13,256 bases of DNA from an uncultured Clostridium sp. (GCA_947174825.1 CAMWKN010000007.1:1-13256), one strand, 5' to 3'. Positions 5,264 to 12,321 are shown, counted from the first letter of the stretch. The notes: generated by a model from the sequence alone, not told the origin. Program-made: numbers and translations.

Positions 5264-6886
5264 TTATGCTACAAATTCTGACTTCAGTATTTCCGTATGA
5301 TATTCCTCTCCCCTACCTGTGGATTTGATTCTCAAACGTATGCCAAAGGGTAAGGATTTGAGCCACACGACAAGACGATTGCAGCCCCGTTCGGATTCCC
5401 GGCAAACGACAATTTTCTCTAATATCTCACGATACAGCATTTCATTTTCCTCACCAAAGGACAAAATTTCATCCAGTGTTTTCTCCAAATCGTCCACTTG
5501 TTCCTTTTGTCTGTTATACTGCTTATTGTTTTGTTCATTTTCTGCAATCAGAGATTGCAGGTGGGAAAGCTCATCATCATACCATTCTGTCTGCTTTTTC
5601 AAGTCCTCTTTCGTAAGCATTCCCTCCAGCATGGCGTCAAAGGATTTCCGTTTCTTTTCCTCAATTGCGTCAATTTTCTGTAAGATTTTATCTTCATCTA
5701 TTGTCGCAACCTGTTCTCCACACACGGCTTGGATATCGGAAAAAATTTCCCTGCGCAGTTGTTTCCGATTTTGGCATATGAGATTGACACAATATTTCAT
5801 ACAGGCAAGCAATGCCCTTTCATTGATGGAATTATTGTTACAGCCAATCTCCTTTCCGTCTGCATCCATTTTTAATATGCCATGATTTGCAGCCCGATAA
5901 CACCGCCATGCCTTATAAGTACCTGCAGTCAATTTCTTTGTTCTGCTAACAAAGCGACTGTCACATTCCCCGCAGCAGATTTTGCCACTGCACCAGTAGC
6001 GGTTACTATGTCTCGATTTCTGAGCGGCAGATGGGGAACGTCGTTTTAGCTCCGCTTGTGTCCGGTCCCACAAATCACGGTCAATGATAGCCTCATGATG
6101 ATCCTTTAGGTAAATTTTTTCTTCGTCACCACGGTTATACTTCTTTTTATGCGTCAGATAATCCGGCGTAAATGTCTTTTTCTGACATAAATCCCCCACA
6201 TACTTTTCATTTCTCAGAACTCGGAGAATTACTGTATTCGACCACAGAGAAATATGTTTCGGTCTAAGACCTTCCTCTATGAGCTCTCTGGCGATAACGT
6301 GCGTACCCTTCCCCTCATTTGTATACTTGTGAAAAATGGCTTTGACAACAGGGACTTCTTCCGGATTGATGGAAAGAATACCATTTTTAACTGTATAGCC
6401 AAGCATATCCCTGCCAAAGACCACGCCCTGCTCCATGCGCCTTTGCTGCCCCCACTTTACACGCTCCGAGGTTTTCCTGCTTTCCTCCTGCGCCAGACTA
6501 GCCATAATGGTCAGACGCAATTCACCATCACTGTCACGGGTGTCAATATTGTCAATCGTAAATATCACACCGACGCCTGCCTCTTTCAGCTTTCTGGTAT
6601 AGGAAAGGGTATCAACCGTATTTCTTGCAAAACGGGAAACCTCTTTGGTCAGAATCAAATTGAATTTTCCACCAAGAGCATCCTGTATCATTTGATTGAA
6701 TCCGACACGCTTTCTCGTCTGCGTTCCACTGATTCCCTCATCAAAATATACTTTGCTCAATTCCATATTACTTTGATTGCTGATGTAATTTGCAAAATAA
6801 GTTTTCTGACTGGCTAAAGAATTGGCTTGATCATCTTTTTCCGTAGATACTCTTGCATATGCCGCAACTCGCAATTTATTTTCCAT
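5264..6886 (-). CDS. Large serine recombinase
   Basis: This is a complete 540-residue enzyme that integrates or excises a mobile element. GGAGG lies 8 bases before the ATG. The resolvase catalytic domain (about 5-150) has YARVS with nucleophile Ser14, the FDEGISGTQTRKR strand-loop, and SRFARN (84-89) with catalytic Arg. The recombinase DNA-binding domain covers about 160-285. A zinc ribbon follows with C305-x2-C308, C329 and C349, then a coiled coil rich in Glu, Lys and Gln (about 395-480) and a C-terminal tail. This order matches TndX/SpoIVCA/phiC31-type enzymes, and no catalytic residue is missing, so it may still be active. A SHOCT-like small gene lies 20 bases upstream in the same operon. 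It is the best candidate for the enzyme that put the island into cotJC, but it sits more than 3 kb from that junction. Confidence 0.93.
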   Translation of the reverse strand: MENKLRVAAYARVSTEKDDQANSLASQKTYFANYISNQSNMELSKVYFDEGISGTQTRKRVGFNQMIQDALGGKFNLILTKEVSRFARNTVDTLSYTRKLKEAGVGVIFTIDNIDTRDSDGELRLTIMASLAQEESRKTSERVKWGQQRRMEQGVVFGRDMLGYTVKNGILSINPEEVPVVKAIFHKYTNEGKGTHVIARELIEEGLRPKHISLWSNTVILRVLRNEKYVGDLCQKKTFTPDYLTHKKKYNRGDEEKIYLKDHHEAIIDRDLWDRTQAELKRRSPSAAQKSRHSNRYWCSGKICCGECDSRFVSRTKKLTAGTYKAWRCYRAANHGILKMDADGKEIGCNNNSINERALLACMKYCVNLICQNRKQLRREIFSDIQAVCGEQVATIDEDKILQKIDAIEEKKRKSFDAMLEGMLTKEDLKKQTEWYDDELSHLQSLIAENEQNNKQYNRQKEQVDDLEKTLDEILSFGEENEMLYREILEKIVVCRESERGCNRLVVWLKSLPFGIRLRIKSTGRGEEYHTEILKSEFVA

Positions 6887-6906
6887 TTGTACTACCTCCG
6901 CTTATG

Positions 6907-7077
6907 TCACTTCGTTTTCAGTAAAATGCAAAGTTGCCCATCGGATAGCATTTTTCTTCGATGTAATTCTTTGTAAATTCCCCTTTTCAGAACATCATAA
7001 AAAGAACAGCTTACTTCTATTGGTATCTGATTATTGTCAATGTATGTAGCCCCTCTGTCAGAATTTTCTTCCTTCAT
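6907..7077 (-). CDS. SHOCT-like small protein upstream of the recombinase
   Basis: This encodes 56 residues from the ATG at 7077. It is preferred over an in-frame ATG at 7092 because GGGAGG lies 8 bases before it. The C-terminal half, GIYKELHRRKMLSDGQLCILL, has the two-helix pattern of SHOCT-type oligomerisation or DNA-binding modules. The N-terminal half is acidic then mixed (KEENSDRGATYIDNNQIPIEV). Such small genes are often next to serine recombinases in clostridial elements and may help control or direct the recombinase, which is inference. It ends 20 bases before the recombinase start. Confidence 0.6.
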   Translation of the reverse strand: MKEENSDRGATYIDNNQIPIEVSCSFYDVLKRGIYKELHRRKMLSDGQLCILLKTK

Positions 7078-7092
7078 GACAAATCCTCCCAT

Positions 7093-7118
7093 ACCTGCTT
7101 TTTATATTATATGCAGGT
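7093..7118 (-). promoter_or_regulatory. Promoter with flanking operator for the recombinase operon
   Basis: On the minus strand a perfect TATAAT lies at 7111-7106, about 30 bases before the SHOCT-like start. No good -35 was found. It is bracketed by a perfect inverted repeat, ACCTGC (7093-7098) and GCAGGT (7113-7118). This is a likely operator for a repressor, perhaps the divergent HTH protein when it was intact. Confidence 0.5.
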
Positions 7119-7169
7119 CATTTTCTGTCTTTCATTTTAACAGCAATCAGAAGATGTGCCTTTGTGATT

Positions 7170-7199
7170 TTGGTTGGATTATATTTATTTTTCAACCAA
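7170..7199. repeat. Inverted repeat between divergent genes
   Basis: TTGGTTG (7170-7176) and CAACCAA (7193-7199) are perfect 7-bp arms around a 16-base AT-rich spacer, 7 bases before the -35 of the HTH gene. This is a candidate second operator in the divergent control region. Confidence 0.4.
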
Positions 7200-7205
7200 G
7201 TTTTA

Positions 7206-7233
7206 TTGACTCACACATTTTATGCGGTATAAT
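7206..7233 (+). promoter_or_regulatory. Strong promoter of the truncated HTH gene
   Basis: TTGACT (7206-7211), a 16-bp spacer and a perfect TATAAT (7228-7233) are followed by AAGGAGGGG at 7242-7250, 6 bases before the ATG. This is a textbook sigma-A promoter and ribosome binding site in front of a truncated gene. Confidence 0.75.
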
Positions 7234-7256
7234 AGCAATAGAAGGAGGGGTATCCT

Positions 7257-7436
7257 ATGCTAAATTTCACAGAACTGCTTTACAACAACATCGGTTCCAG
7301 AGTAAAAGCCATGCGCAAAAGCCGGAAAGAATCGCAAGAGCGGTTCTGTTACCATACACTTCAAAATCAAATCAATATATCTGCCCTGTCAAGAATTGAA
7401 AATGGCAAAAATGATAAGCATAAAAATTATTTTTGA
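7257..7436 (+). pseudogene. Truncated XRE-type HTH regulator
   Basis: This encodes 59 residues. After a short lead (MLNFTELLYNNIGSRVKAMRKSRKESQERF) come LSRIENGKN near the end, matching the helix 3 to helix 4 segment of XRE/Cro-CI domains. It then ends in NDKHKNYF and a stop. A normal XRE domain continues for another 20 or so residues, and regulators of this kind usually carry a longer C-terminus. The 3' part has therefore been lost, and the sequence after 7436 does not restore it. It is transcribed divergently from the recombinase operon, the usual place for an element repressor. The promoter and start are intact, so a short peptide is probably still made. Confidence 0.6.
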
Positions 7437-7729
7437 CTTTCCTCATGGGTGAAATTATATATAATGGTATTAAATAATTATCACAAATAATTTTCATCTC
7501 ATTTGCGTGGTTTTATCATGCAGGTGCGTCACAGATGACACGCTGTTGAAATTGATGCAGGATACCTGTTTTCACACCTGTAAAGACAGATTTCGGCACA
7601 GCCGGTTCTGGTGTGGAAGTGTGTCGGTATTTATCTCTTTTGACATAAAAAAATCTGTGAGGGATATTCGGATGATGTTTTCTGTCCCACAGACTGTGTC
7701 AGTGTTTTTGGTTGCAGACTACTATTAAA
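7437..7729. other. No supportable gene
   Basis: Frames on both strands are open for 50-75 codons here (for example plus 7507-7728), but none has a ribosome binding site, a recognisable motif or natural composition. The stretch has a few small hairpins, such as CAGG-ATA-CCTG near 7559-7569. It is probably decayed element DNA. Confidence 0.4.
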
Positions 7730-7927
7730 TTACAATTTCATATGTCCGCAGGGAAACCAATCATTACCCGCTCCGAGACCAGTTATTACCCACTGGCAGG
7801 TCGATTTATTCCTCTGATAATACCATAAATCTTTGTCTGACCAGTTTTGAACACAAAATGGGCATACAGCATCTTGTGATAAGTGTTTCAATGAAAAAAG
7901 GGCTCCCCCCCCGGAAGCGGTTGGCAA
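7730..7927 (-). CDS. Possible small cysteine-containing protein or remnant
   Basis: This is a 65-codon frame whose second half looks like real protein: CPFCVQNWSDKDLWYYQ, then TCQWVITGLGAGNDWFPCGH. A C-x2-C pair and a later Cys/His pair could bind zinc. The N-terminal end (MPTASGGGAL) crosses a run of eight C at about 7903-7910 and looks artificial. A later TTG or an upstream gene part may be the true start. No family recognised. It may be the 3' end of a lost gene. Confidence 0.3.
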   Translation of the reverse strand: MPTASGGGALFSLKHLSQDAVCPFCVQNWSDKDLWYYQRNKSTCQWVITGLGAGNDWFPCGHMKL

Positions 7928-8103
7928 AGGGAACTTTTATTTTCCTTGTCTGTGTCGTACAGGCACAAGTGATCTGTGAAGTTCGGGCAGACTAACGCCG
8001 GAGGCGGTGCTAGGAATGGTAAAAAAAGAAAGACCATCCATAATCCTGTCTTCAGAATCATGGACGGTGGTATTTTTGACTAAAACCTTATCCTATTATA
8101 GGC
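7928..8103 (-). other. Unassigned stretch downstream of the toxin pseudogene
   Basis: A minus-strand frame without a start codon reads DSEDRIMDGLSFFTIPSTAS and then LPELHRSLVPVRHRQGK to a stop. It has a natural look but no family I know. Arms TCCAT and ATGGA (near 8036-8065) can form a hairpin. Nothing firmer is supportable. Confidence 0.2.
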
Positions 8104-8671
8104 TTATAATTCTATGCCAACTAATTCCTGAATTTGAGCTTTATTCCAAAATTCAGACTCCCAATAAAAAAATTCATCCTTTCGCTTTTTAAATATCCGA
8201 TACGCATCATCTGTATTATCGTAAATATGGCAAACATCGCAAATATCCAGAAGGCTGGGAATCATTTAATGCTTTGCTGTATCTCGACAGGATTTTGTCC
8301 TCCGGGACATCATGACCACCTAAAGCAAAACGAGACTTGACACGCAATACATTTATTTTGGGATTACTCGTTAATACATAAATGCAGCGTATAAAATATC
8401 CTTTGTCCTTTGCTTTTTTCAACAATAACAGGTTACGCTCTGTAGAAAGAACCGTTTCAAAAGTAAAGCTCTCATTTTGCTCTATCAACTGATTTCTCAG
8501 TTGATCTGCCTTAATCGCCGCATCCATATCACCACATAAGGTTACTTTCTTAATATCATCCGCATTGATATAGGGTTCTATTGTCTTTGCTAATTTCGTA
8601 ATGGTCGTTTTTCCACTGCCATTCGGATCTGCAAAAACAATTATTTCCGGCTTTCTAATAAAATTAGGCAT
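8104..8671 (-). pseudogene. Zeta-toxin-like P-loop kinase, one frameshift
   Basis: The start is the ATG at 8671, 3 bases after an AAGGAGAGAG ribosome binding site. Residues 10-23 hold the Walker A motif ADPNGSGKTT, and the fold continues through INADDIK, FTFETVLS and GYFIRCIYVLTSNP to RVKSRFALGGHDVP. This pattern is seen in small zeta/COG4185-type ATPases, related to toxins that phosphorylate nucleotide sugars. At about 8262-8264 the frame slips by one base and would end early at 8216. In the shifted frame the family sequence resumes (IPSLLDICDVCHIYDNTDDAYRIFKKRKDEFFYW) and ends properly at 8104. So the gene is whole apart from one indel. Its start overlaps the upstream gene stop by 8 bases, the usual layout of a toxin-antitoxin pair. 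Confidence 0.75.
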
Positions 8672-8852
8672 ACTCTCTCCTTCCGTCTGGATATTCCAGA
8701 TAAGGCTGCTTCTTTTCTTTATCAAATTTTGCTATAGATACACCTTTTATCTTTTTAATTTCGTTATCTATCCGTACTGCTTCATGGAATCGTTTTGTTA
8801 ATTCCTCATCAGGAACACCACAGGTTGAGTCCAACTCATTTAATTCCGTCAT
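8664..8852 (-). CDS. Antitoxin-like small protein paired with the zeta-like gene
   Basis: This encodes 62 residues from the ATG at 8852, preferred over an upstream ATG at 8906 because AAAGGAG precedes it closely. It is highly charged: TELNELDS, VPDEELTKRFHEAVRIDNEIKKIKG, then a conserved-looking end SIAKFDKEKKQPYLEYPDG. Small proteins with this tail precede zeta-like ATPase genes in many Firmicutes and are presumed antitoxins, which is family knowledge from memory. It overlaps the toxin start by 8 bases and is intact, while the toxin is frameshifted. That is the expected order of decay for such a pair. Confidence 0.6.
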   Translation of the reverse strand: MTELNELDSTCGVPDEELTKRFHEAVRIDNEIKKIKGVSIAKFDKEKKQPYLEYPDGRREYA

Positions 8853-9075
8853 AAATTTCTCCTTTCTGCGTTGCACTTTTTGTATATGCCGCTTTGCATC
8901 AGGCAACGCATGAAAACAAAGTGCCGTATGAAAAATGAATTTTCCACATTATTATTTACCTGTCTGCATTTAATACGCTTTCGTTTATTTACTCCCATAT
9001 AAAAATACTATAGACTGCTTTGCCACATAAAACAACCTCTAATTTCACATGGTTTACTGATTCTAATAAAAATAA

Positions 9076-9243
9076 CTACATATTTTCAGTTATACCTATT
9101 TGGAGCAATTTTGTTAGCAATTCAGGTACAGAAGAATTAGCGCACCCATGCTGGAAATGATTATGTAAAACAGGCACATCTTCCTCAAAAAATCCAATCT
9201 CTTTGTTTTTGCCATATATAACTACTTCTTTTCCATATTTTGA
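9076..9243 (-). pseudogene. C-terminal remnant of an unknown protein
   Basis: A 55-codon minus-strand frame without a start codon reads KYGKEVVIYGKNKEIGFF, then EDVPVLHNHFQHGCANSSVP and ELLTKLLQIGITENM, ending at a stop. The text is clearly protein-like, with no low complexity. It is cut off at its N-terminus by a stop at 9244-9246, exactly where the promoter of the next plus-strand gene begins. I cannot name the family. The stretch 8853-9075 upstream of the antitoxin shows no gene and should hold that operon's promoter. Confidence 0.4.
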
Positions 9244-9246
9244 TCA

Positions 9247-9275
9247 TTGATTCACCGAACACCTGTTTTTATAAT
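9247..9275 (+). promoter_or_regulatory. Promoter containing a LexA (SOS) box
   Basis: TTGATT (9247-9252), a 17-bp spacer and a perfect TATAAT (9270-9275) form a strong promoter. GAAC-ACCT-GTTT (9257-9268) lies entirely within the spacer and fits the Gram-positive LexA/DinR consensus GAAC-N4-GTTY. Its position would block RNA polymerase until LexA is cleaved after DNA damage. Confidence 0.7.
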
Positions 9276-9306
9276 ACAATTACCATCTCATGAAAGGAGA
9301 ACTGTC

Positions 9307-9585
9307 ATGGCTTACTATGTCCCATCAACCGATCCAGACTCTAACATTGACCAGGATCCAAATTATATTGTCCCAGTAATTGCGTCATTCAGCACGAAAG
9401 GCGGAGTACAGCCTTTGTACTTTCAGTACGGAGATCAAGTTATTCGGATCCACTCTGTTCATTTTTGCGAAAAAATGACACACCTAGTCCGATATGAATG
9501 TACTGCTGCTCTTGACGGTTATCTGACAGAGATTAATTTGACATACTTTCCATACGATAATAAATGGATTATGAAACCACGATAA
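9307..9585 (+). CDS. Unrecognised 92-aa protein, likely SOS-induced
   Basis: The start is the ATG at 9307, with AAAGGAG about 7 bases upstream; an ATG at 9247 lies inside the promoter and is rejected. The acidic N-terminus (DPDSNIDQDPN) is followed by a compact beta-rich domain: IVPVIASFSTKGGVQPLYFQYGDQVIRI, then HLVRYECTAALDGYLTEINLTYFPYDNKWIM. The pattern suggests a small beta-barrel or beta-sandwich, with no catalytic motif visible and no signal peptide. The family is not recognised. The LexA box links it to the DNA-damage response, so it may accompany an error-prone polymerase or an element-induction function elsewhere. It is intact amid decayed genes, which suggests selection or recent arrival. 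Confidence 0.75.
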   Translation: MAYYVPSTDPDSNIDQDPNYIVPVIASFSTKGGVQPLYFQYGDQVIRIHSVHFCEKMTHLVRYECTAALDGYLTEINLTYFPYDNKWIMKPR

Positions 9586-9589
9586 CTAC

Positions 9590-10017
9590 TTAATTCTCTA
9601 CGTAATCGTCAATATGCATCTGCCGTATATGCGGATTAAAATTTATCCACAGGACTTCTCTTTTCCTGGAACGCACCTGTGAATATGCCATAGTTTCACA
9701 CCTGGTCCATCCTGTCAACATTTTCCGGTACAATTTTTTGACATAGCCACTTATCAGTACCGCTCCCTTGTGTCGAAGTAGTAACTTTCATGGGCATTAT
9801 CATCCACCTCACTGCAGTACCGTTTTCCGTATCGAGTTTTCAGCATATAAGGTAGATCACAATAGATCAGCACAATTTCATAGTTAAAACGCTTAATCAG
9901 ATCCATCGCCAGCATATTTTCAATCTGCACTTCCCGTAATCGTTCTACTGCCTGCAGGATCTTATCTAGCATGTTGCACCAATCTTGTAATGCGAAAGCA
10001 CGCTTTATCCCTTGCAC
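9590..10017 (-). pseudogene. Dam-type DNA adenine methylase remnant
   Basis: The frame from 10017 matches the middle and C-terminal part of D12-class N6-adenine methyltransferases. It has AVERLREVQIENMLAMDLI, then VLIYCDLPYMLKTRYGKRY and NAHE. At about 9784-9786 the frame slips, and in the next frame the family continues as LLLRHKGAVLISGY, KLYRKMLTGWTRCE and RKREVLWINFNP, to a stop at 9590. The catalytic DPPY is DLPY here. The N-terminal SAM-binding part (roughly 130 residues) is missing, cut off at about 10018 beside a plus-strand gene. It carries three independent lesions and is certainly inactive. Phages and conjugative elements often carry such genes against restriction. Confidence 0.8.
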
Positions 10018-10080
10018 ATATTTTTTTATCTTCTGGTTACACTATTCTCAATATAAATTGACTAATTAGGAGGAAAAACT

Positions 10081-10251
10081 ATGAAACAAGCAGAAAGCGA
10101 TAAACCGATCCACACCATTCCAAATGGCGTATGGGAAAGCAGCAGACCTTATAAAAAGAAATCTAAAACCAAAGACGAACATTTAAATGAAATTACTACA
10201 GATTCTCAAGGAAATGGCTATCCCGTTTCTAATTCCCGGCAGGATAAATAG
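10081..10251 (+). CDS. Small hydrophilic protein, 56 aa
   Basis: A strong AGGAGG lies 7 bases before the ATG at 10081. The product is short, charged and probably disordered: KQAESDKPIHTIPNGVW, a basic KKKSKTKDE stretch, and a polar Asn/Ser/Gln-rich end. No family recognised. It is inserted between two minus-strand pseudogenes and breaks the Dam remnant on that side. The ribosome binding site is the main evidence that it is real. Confidence 0.45.
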   Translation: MKQAESDKPIHTIPNGVWESSRPYKKKSKTKDEHLNEITTDSQGNGYPVSNSRQDK

Positions 10252-10261
10252 GTGTCCTGCC
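10238..10261. repeat. Inverted repeat at the end of the 56-aa gene
   Basis: GGCAGGA (10238-10244) and TCCTGCC (10255-10261) are perfect 7-bp arms spanning the stop codon with a 10-base loop. No T-run follows in either direction. It could be a weak terminator or a protein site. Confidence 0.3.
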
Positions 10262-10297
10262 TACATAAAGTACGTGGCTATCCGCTTTTGCTTAGTC

Positions 10298-10651
10298 TTA
10301 AAAATAATTCTTCCGAAAGATCCTCATAAAATCTTCCTGGTTGCAATGTTCTTTTTCTTATGTTTTTTGCCCTGCTGCCACCATCTCCCTGTATACCTGG
10401 AAATTCTTATTGACACTCCCTGTTCTCCCACGATAGCATGCCAATGCATGCAACCTAACTTTCAGACCATATTTATTACCATGTTTACGATCCAGAATTT
10501 CCTTAAGTACATGATGCCATTCCAATGAAGCCATCATACCAAAGGGCGTATATCCTGCCAGTCTGCCACACAGATAGCATATTCCTAGAGCACCTTTACA
10601 ATCCTCCAGAACATTTCTATTGCCATTTATCTGCATTATGATGATTTGCAT
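10298..10651 (-). pseudogene. HNH-like phage/element nuclease with an in-frame stop
   Basis: From the ATG at 10651 the product has C25-x2-C28 (CYLCGR), WHHV (45-48), a KYGLKVRLH segment and a VYREMVAAGQK end. This is the pattern of small HNH-like zinc proteins found in phages and conjugative elements. Translation stops at 10358-10360 after GQKT. The same frame then continues as EKEHCNQEDFMRIFRKNYF to a second stop at 10298, as expected for the family tail, so the first stop is a nonsense change in place of a probable Tyr codon. The region after LH has also lost the usual second Cys/His pattern (ALACYRGRTGSVNKN). It is probably inactive. It overlaps the upstream small gene by 16 bases. Confidence 0.6.
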
Positions 10652-10812
10652 TTTTTCTCTCTATCCAGGGCATCCCTCATGAATCTCGCCATAGCTCGTT
10701 CCAGAGACTGTTGCCTCCTGGCACGCTCTTCATCCGTTAAGATCGGATGATAGACCTTGACCATGAAATTGTCTATTTGGTATGTAACCGGATCGAAATA
10801 CTGATCTTTCAT
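10636..10812 (-). CDS. Small element protein, 58 aa
   Basis: The start is the ATG at 10812, with AAAGGAG about 11 bases upstream; an ATG at 10848 lacks such a site. After a short lead (KDQYFDPVTYQIDNF) come VKVYHPILTDEERARRQQ and a basic-acidic helix LERAMARFMRDALDREKKCK. Short proteins with a VKVxxPxLTxEERxRR pattern are common next to HNH, relaxase or phage genes in clostridial elements and have no known function. It overlaps the HNH-like pseudogene downstream, so the two formed an operon. Confidence 0.55.
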   Translation of the reverse strand: MKDQYFDPVTYQIDNFMVKVYHPILTDEERARRQQSLERAMARFMRDALDREKKCKSS

Positions 10813-10905
10813 AAAGTCATCAACTCCTTTCACAATCAATATATGCACTGACTGCTTGTCAGCTATCCCATCATCCGGAGAATTCTTCTTACCTTCGTGA
10901 TTGGC

Positions 10906-12150
10906 ATGTATCTGCAGAAGAAATCTCTTTTAATTATTAATCGGTATCGTTCTTTTCATAATGCAAATGATAAAGAAAAAAATAAATGCGAAATATGGTA
11001 TGATCCATTCCTTAGATCTGGCAATTCAAAACAAGGAAAATGAAATCAACCACGTACAATCAGAAATTAAATCTTTACAATCATCGAAACAACAGTTACA
11101 AAAAGAATTTGATCAGCTTTCGGAAGATCTTCAAAAAGAAGAAATTGCTCTTAGTCTTGATTATTCCTCATATGACTCCCTGACATTTGAGGAATGCAAA
11201 AATCAATTGCTCTTTTGAAACAGGAAGAAAAGGAAATGGTTAAAAATGGAGCTGCTCTTTTTATCAATGCTACGTCTTCCAGCAAAAAAGAAATAAATGA
11301 TAACTCCAACCAGATACTGCGTTGCTATAATGCAGAATGTGATAATAGTATTCTATCTGTTTCTATTAAGAATATTGATTCTCTGCGTAATAAAATCACA
11401 AAATCCTTTGAAGCAATCAATAAAATATTTGTGGTAGATGGAATTCAACTCACGCAAGCCATGCTTGAAATCAAGCTAAAGGAATTAACTCTCCTTTATA
11501 ATTATGAGCAAAAAAAGGCAGAGGAAAAAGAAATCCAGCGTGCTATAAAAGAACAGATGATAGAAGAAGAAAAGGTCCGCAAAGAATTAGAGAAAAAACA
11601 ACAGCAACTTGAAAAAGATGAGAAACCATTTAATAACGAAGTATCTAAGTTGATGAAGTACCTGCAAAAAACCGACAGCGAAGTCGAAAAACAGTTATAT
11701 GCTGATAAAATTGCAGAATTGGAAGCAAAGATAAAAAAATTGGAAGCTGAGAAGGAAGATGTACTCAATCGACAAGAGAATGCAAAGGCTGGCTTTGTAT
11801 ATGTCATATCAAATATTGGTTCGTTTGGCGAGAATATTTTCAAGATTGGAATGACTCGACGCTTGGAACCTATGGATCGCATCAAAGAACTAAGCAGTGC
11901 TTCCGTTCCTTTCGAATTTGATGTCCATGCAATGATATTCAGCGAAAATGCACCAGATCTTGAAACGAAGCTACATAACCATTTTAACTCATACAGAGTA
12001 AATAAGATAAATCCTTGTAAGGAATTTTTTCGTATTACCATTGATGAAATTGCAGAATATGTTGAGGAAAATTATGATAGCACCGTATCATTTACCAAAA
12101 TTCCTGTAGCAAAAGATTACAGAGACACAATCGCCTTGATGGAAGGCTAA
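10906..12150 (+). pseudogene. Membrane-anchored DUF4041/GIY-YIG nuclease, SNIPE-like, frameshifted
   Basis: Three frames join into one protein. Frame 1 from the ATG at 10906 gives MYLQKKSLL. After a one-base slip at about 10939 comes a hydrophobic IGIVLFIMQMI helix followed by KKK. This runs into a coiled coil (residues from about 11020: NKENEINHVQSEIKSLQSS) and stops at 11218. A slip at about 11206-11210 leads into the long frame with LLKQEEKEMVKNGAAL, the DUF4041 core (ILRCYNAECDNSI, SFEAINKIF, IKLKELTLLYNYEQKK), a second coiled coil, and a C-terminal T5orf172-type GIY-YIG domain. That domain has VYV, KIGMTRR, DRIKELSSAS, and Glu in LETKLHNHF. This order (membrane helix, DUF4041, GIY-YIG) is that of SNIPE, a membrane nuclease that cuts incoming phage DNA. 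The 5' start is uncertain: no ribosome binding site was seen. Confidence 0.7.
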
Positions 12151-12250
12151 AACAAAGAACTTTACCCGTTATTACATTGCTGATCTGGTAAATTTGTATG
12201 ATTATAAAGAGCTTATTATATCTGCTGCTAAAATTTATGAGGAAAAATAA
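12146..12250 (+). pseudogene. Short coding scrap after the DUF4041 gene
   Basis: In a shifted frame overlapping the DUF4041 stop, the sequence reads KNFTRYYIADLVNLYDY and KELIISAAKIYEEK, then stops at 12248-12250. It has no start codon. It looks like the C-terminal end of some protein, left when the neighbouring DNA was joined. No family recognised. Confidence 0.25.
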
Positions 12251-12262
12251 GGAACCTTATTT
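12245..12262. repeat. Palindrome after the DUF4041 gene
   Basis: AAATAAGG (12245-12252) and CCTTATTT (12255-12262) are 8-bp arms separated by two bases. It could fold as a 7-bp hairpin with a GAAC loop. The T-rich tracts that follow (12276-12316, repeats of ACTTTTTT) are too far away for a standard terminator and may act as an upstream element for the next promoter. Confidence 0.35.
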
Positions 12263-12321
12263 GATATAACAAATCATTTTACTTTTTTACTTTTTTTCAA
12301 AACTTTTTTTACTTTTATGTA

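Noticed and set aside
5319..6817. Plus-strand frames of 188 and 187 codons
   Set aside because: They lie wholly antisense to the serine recombinase, whose motifs are complete, and have unnatural composition.
11502..12041. Minus-strand 179-aa frame rich in Ser and Phe
   Set aside because: It is a shadow of the Glu/Lys-rich coiled coil of the DUF4041 gene.
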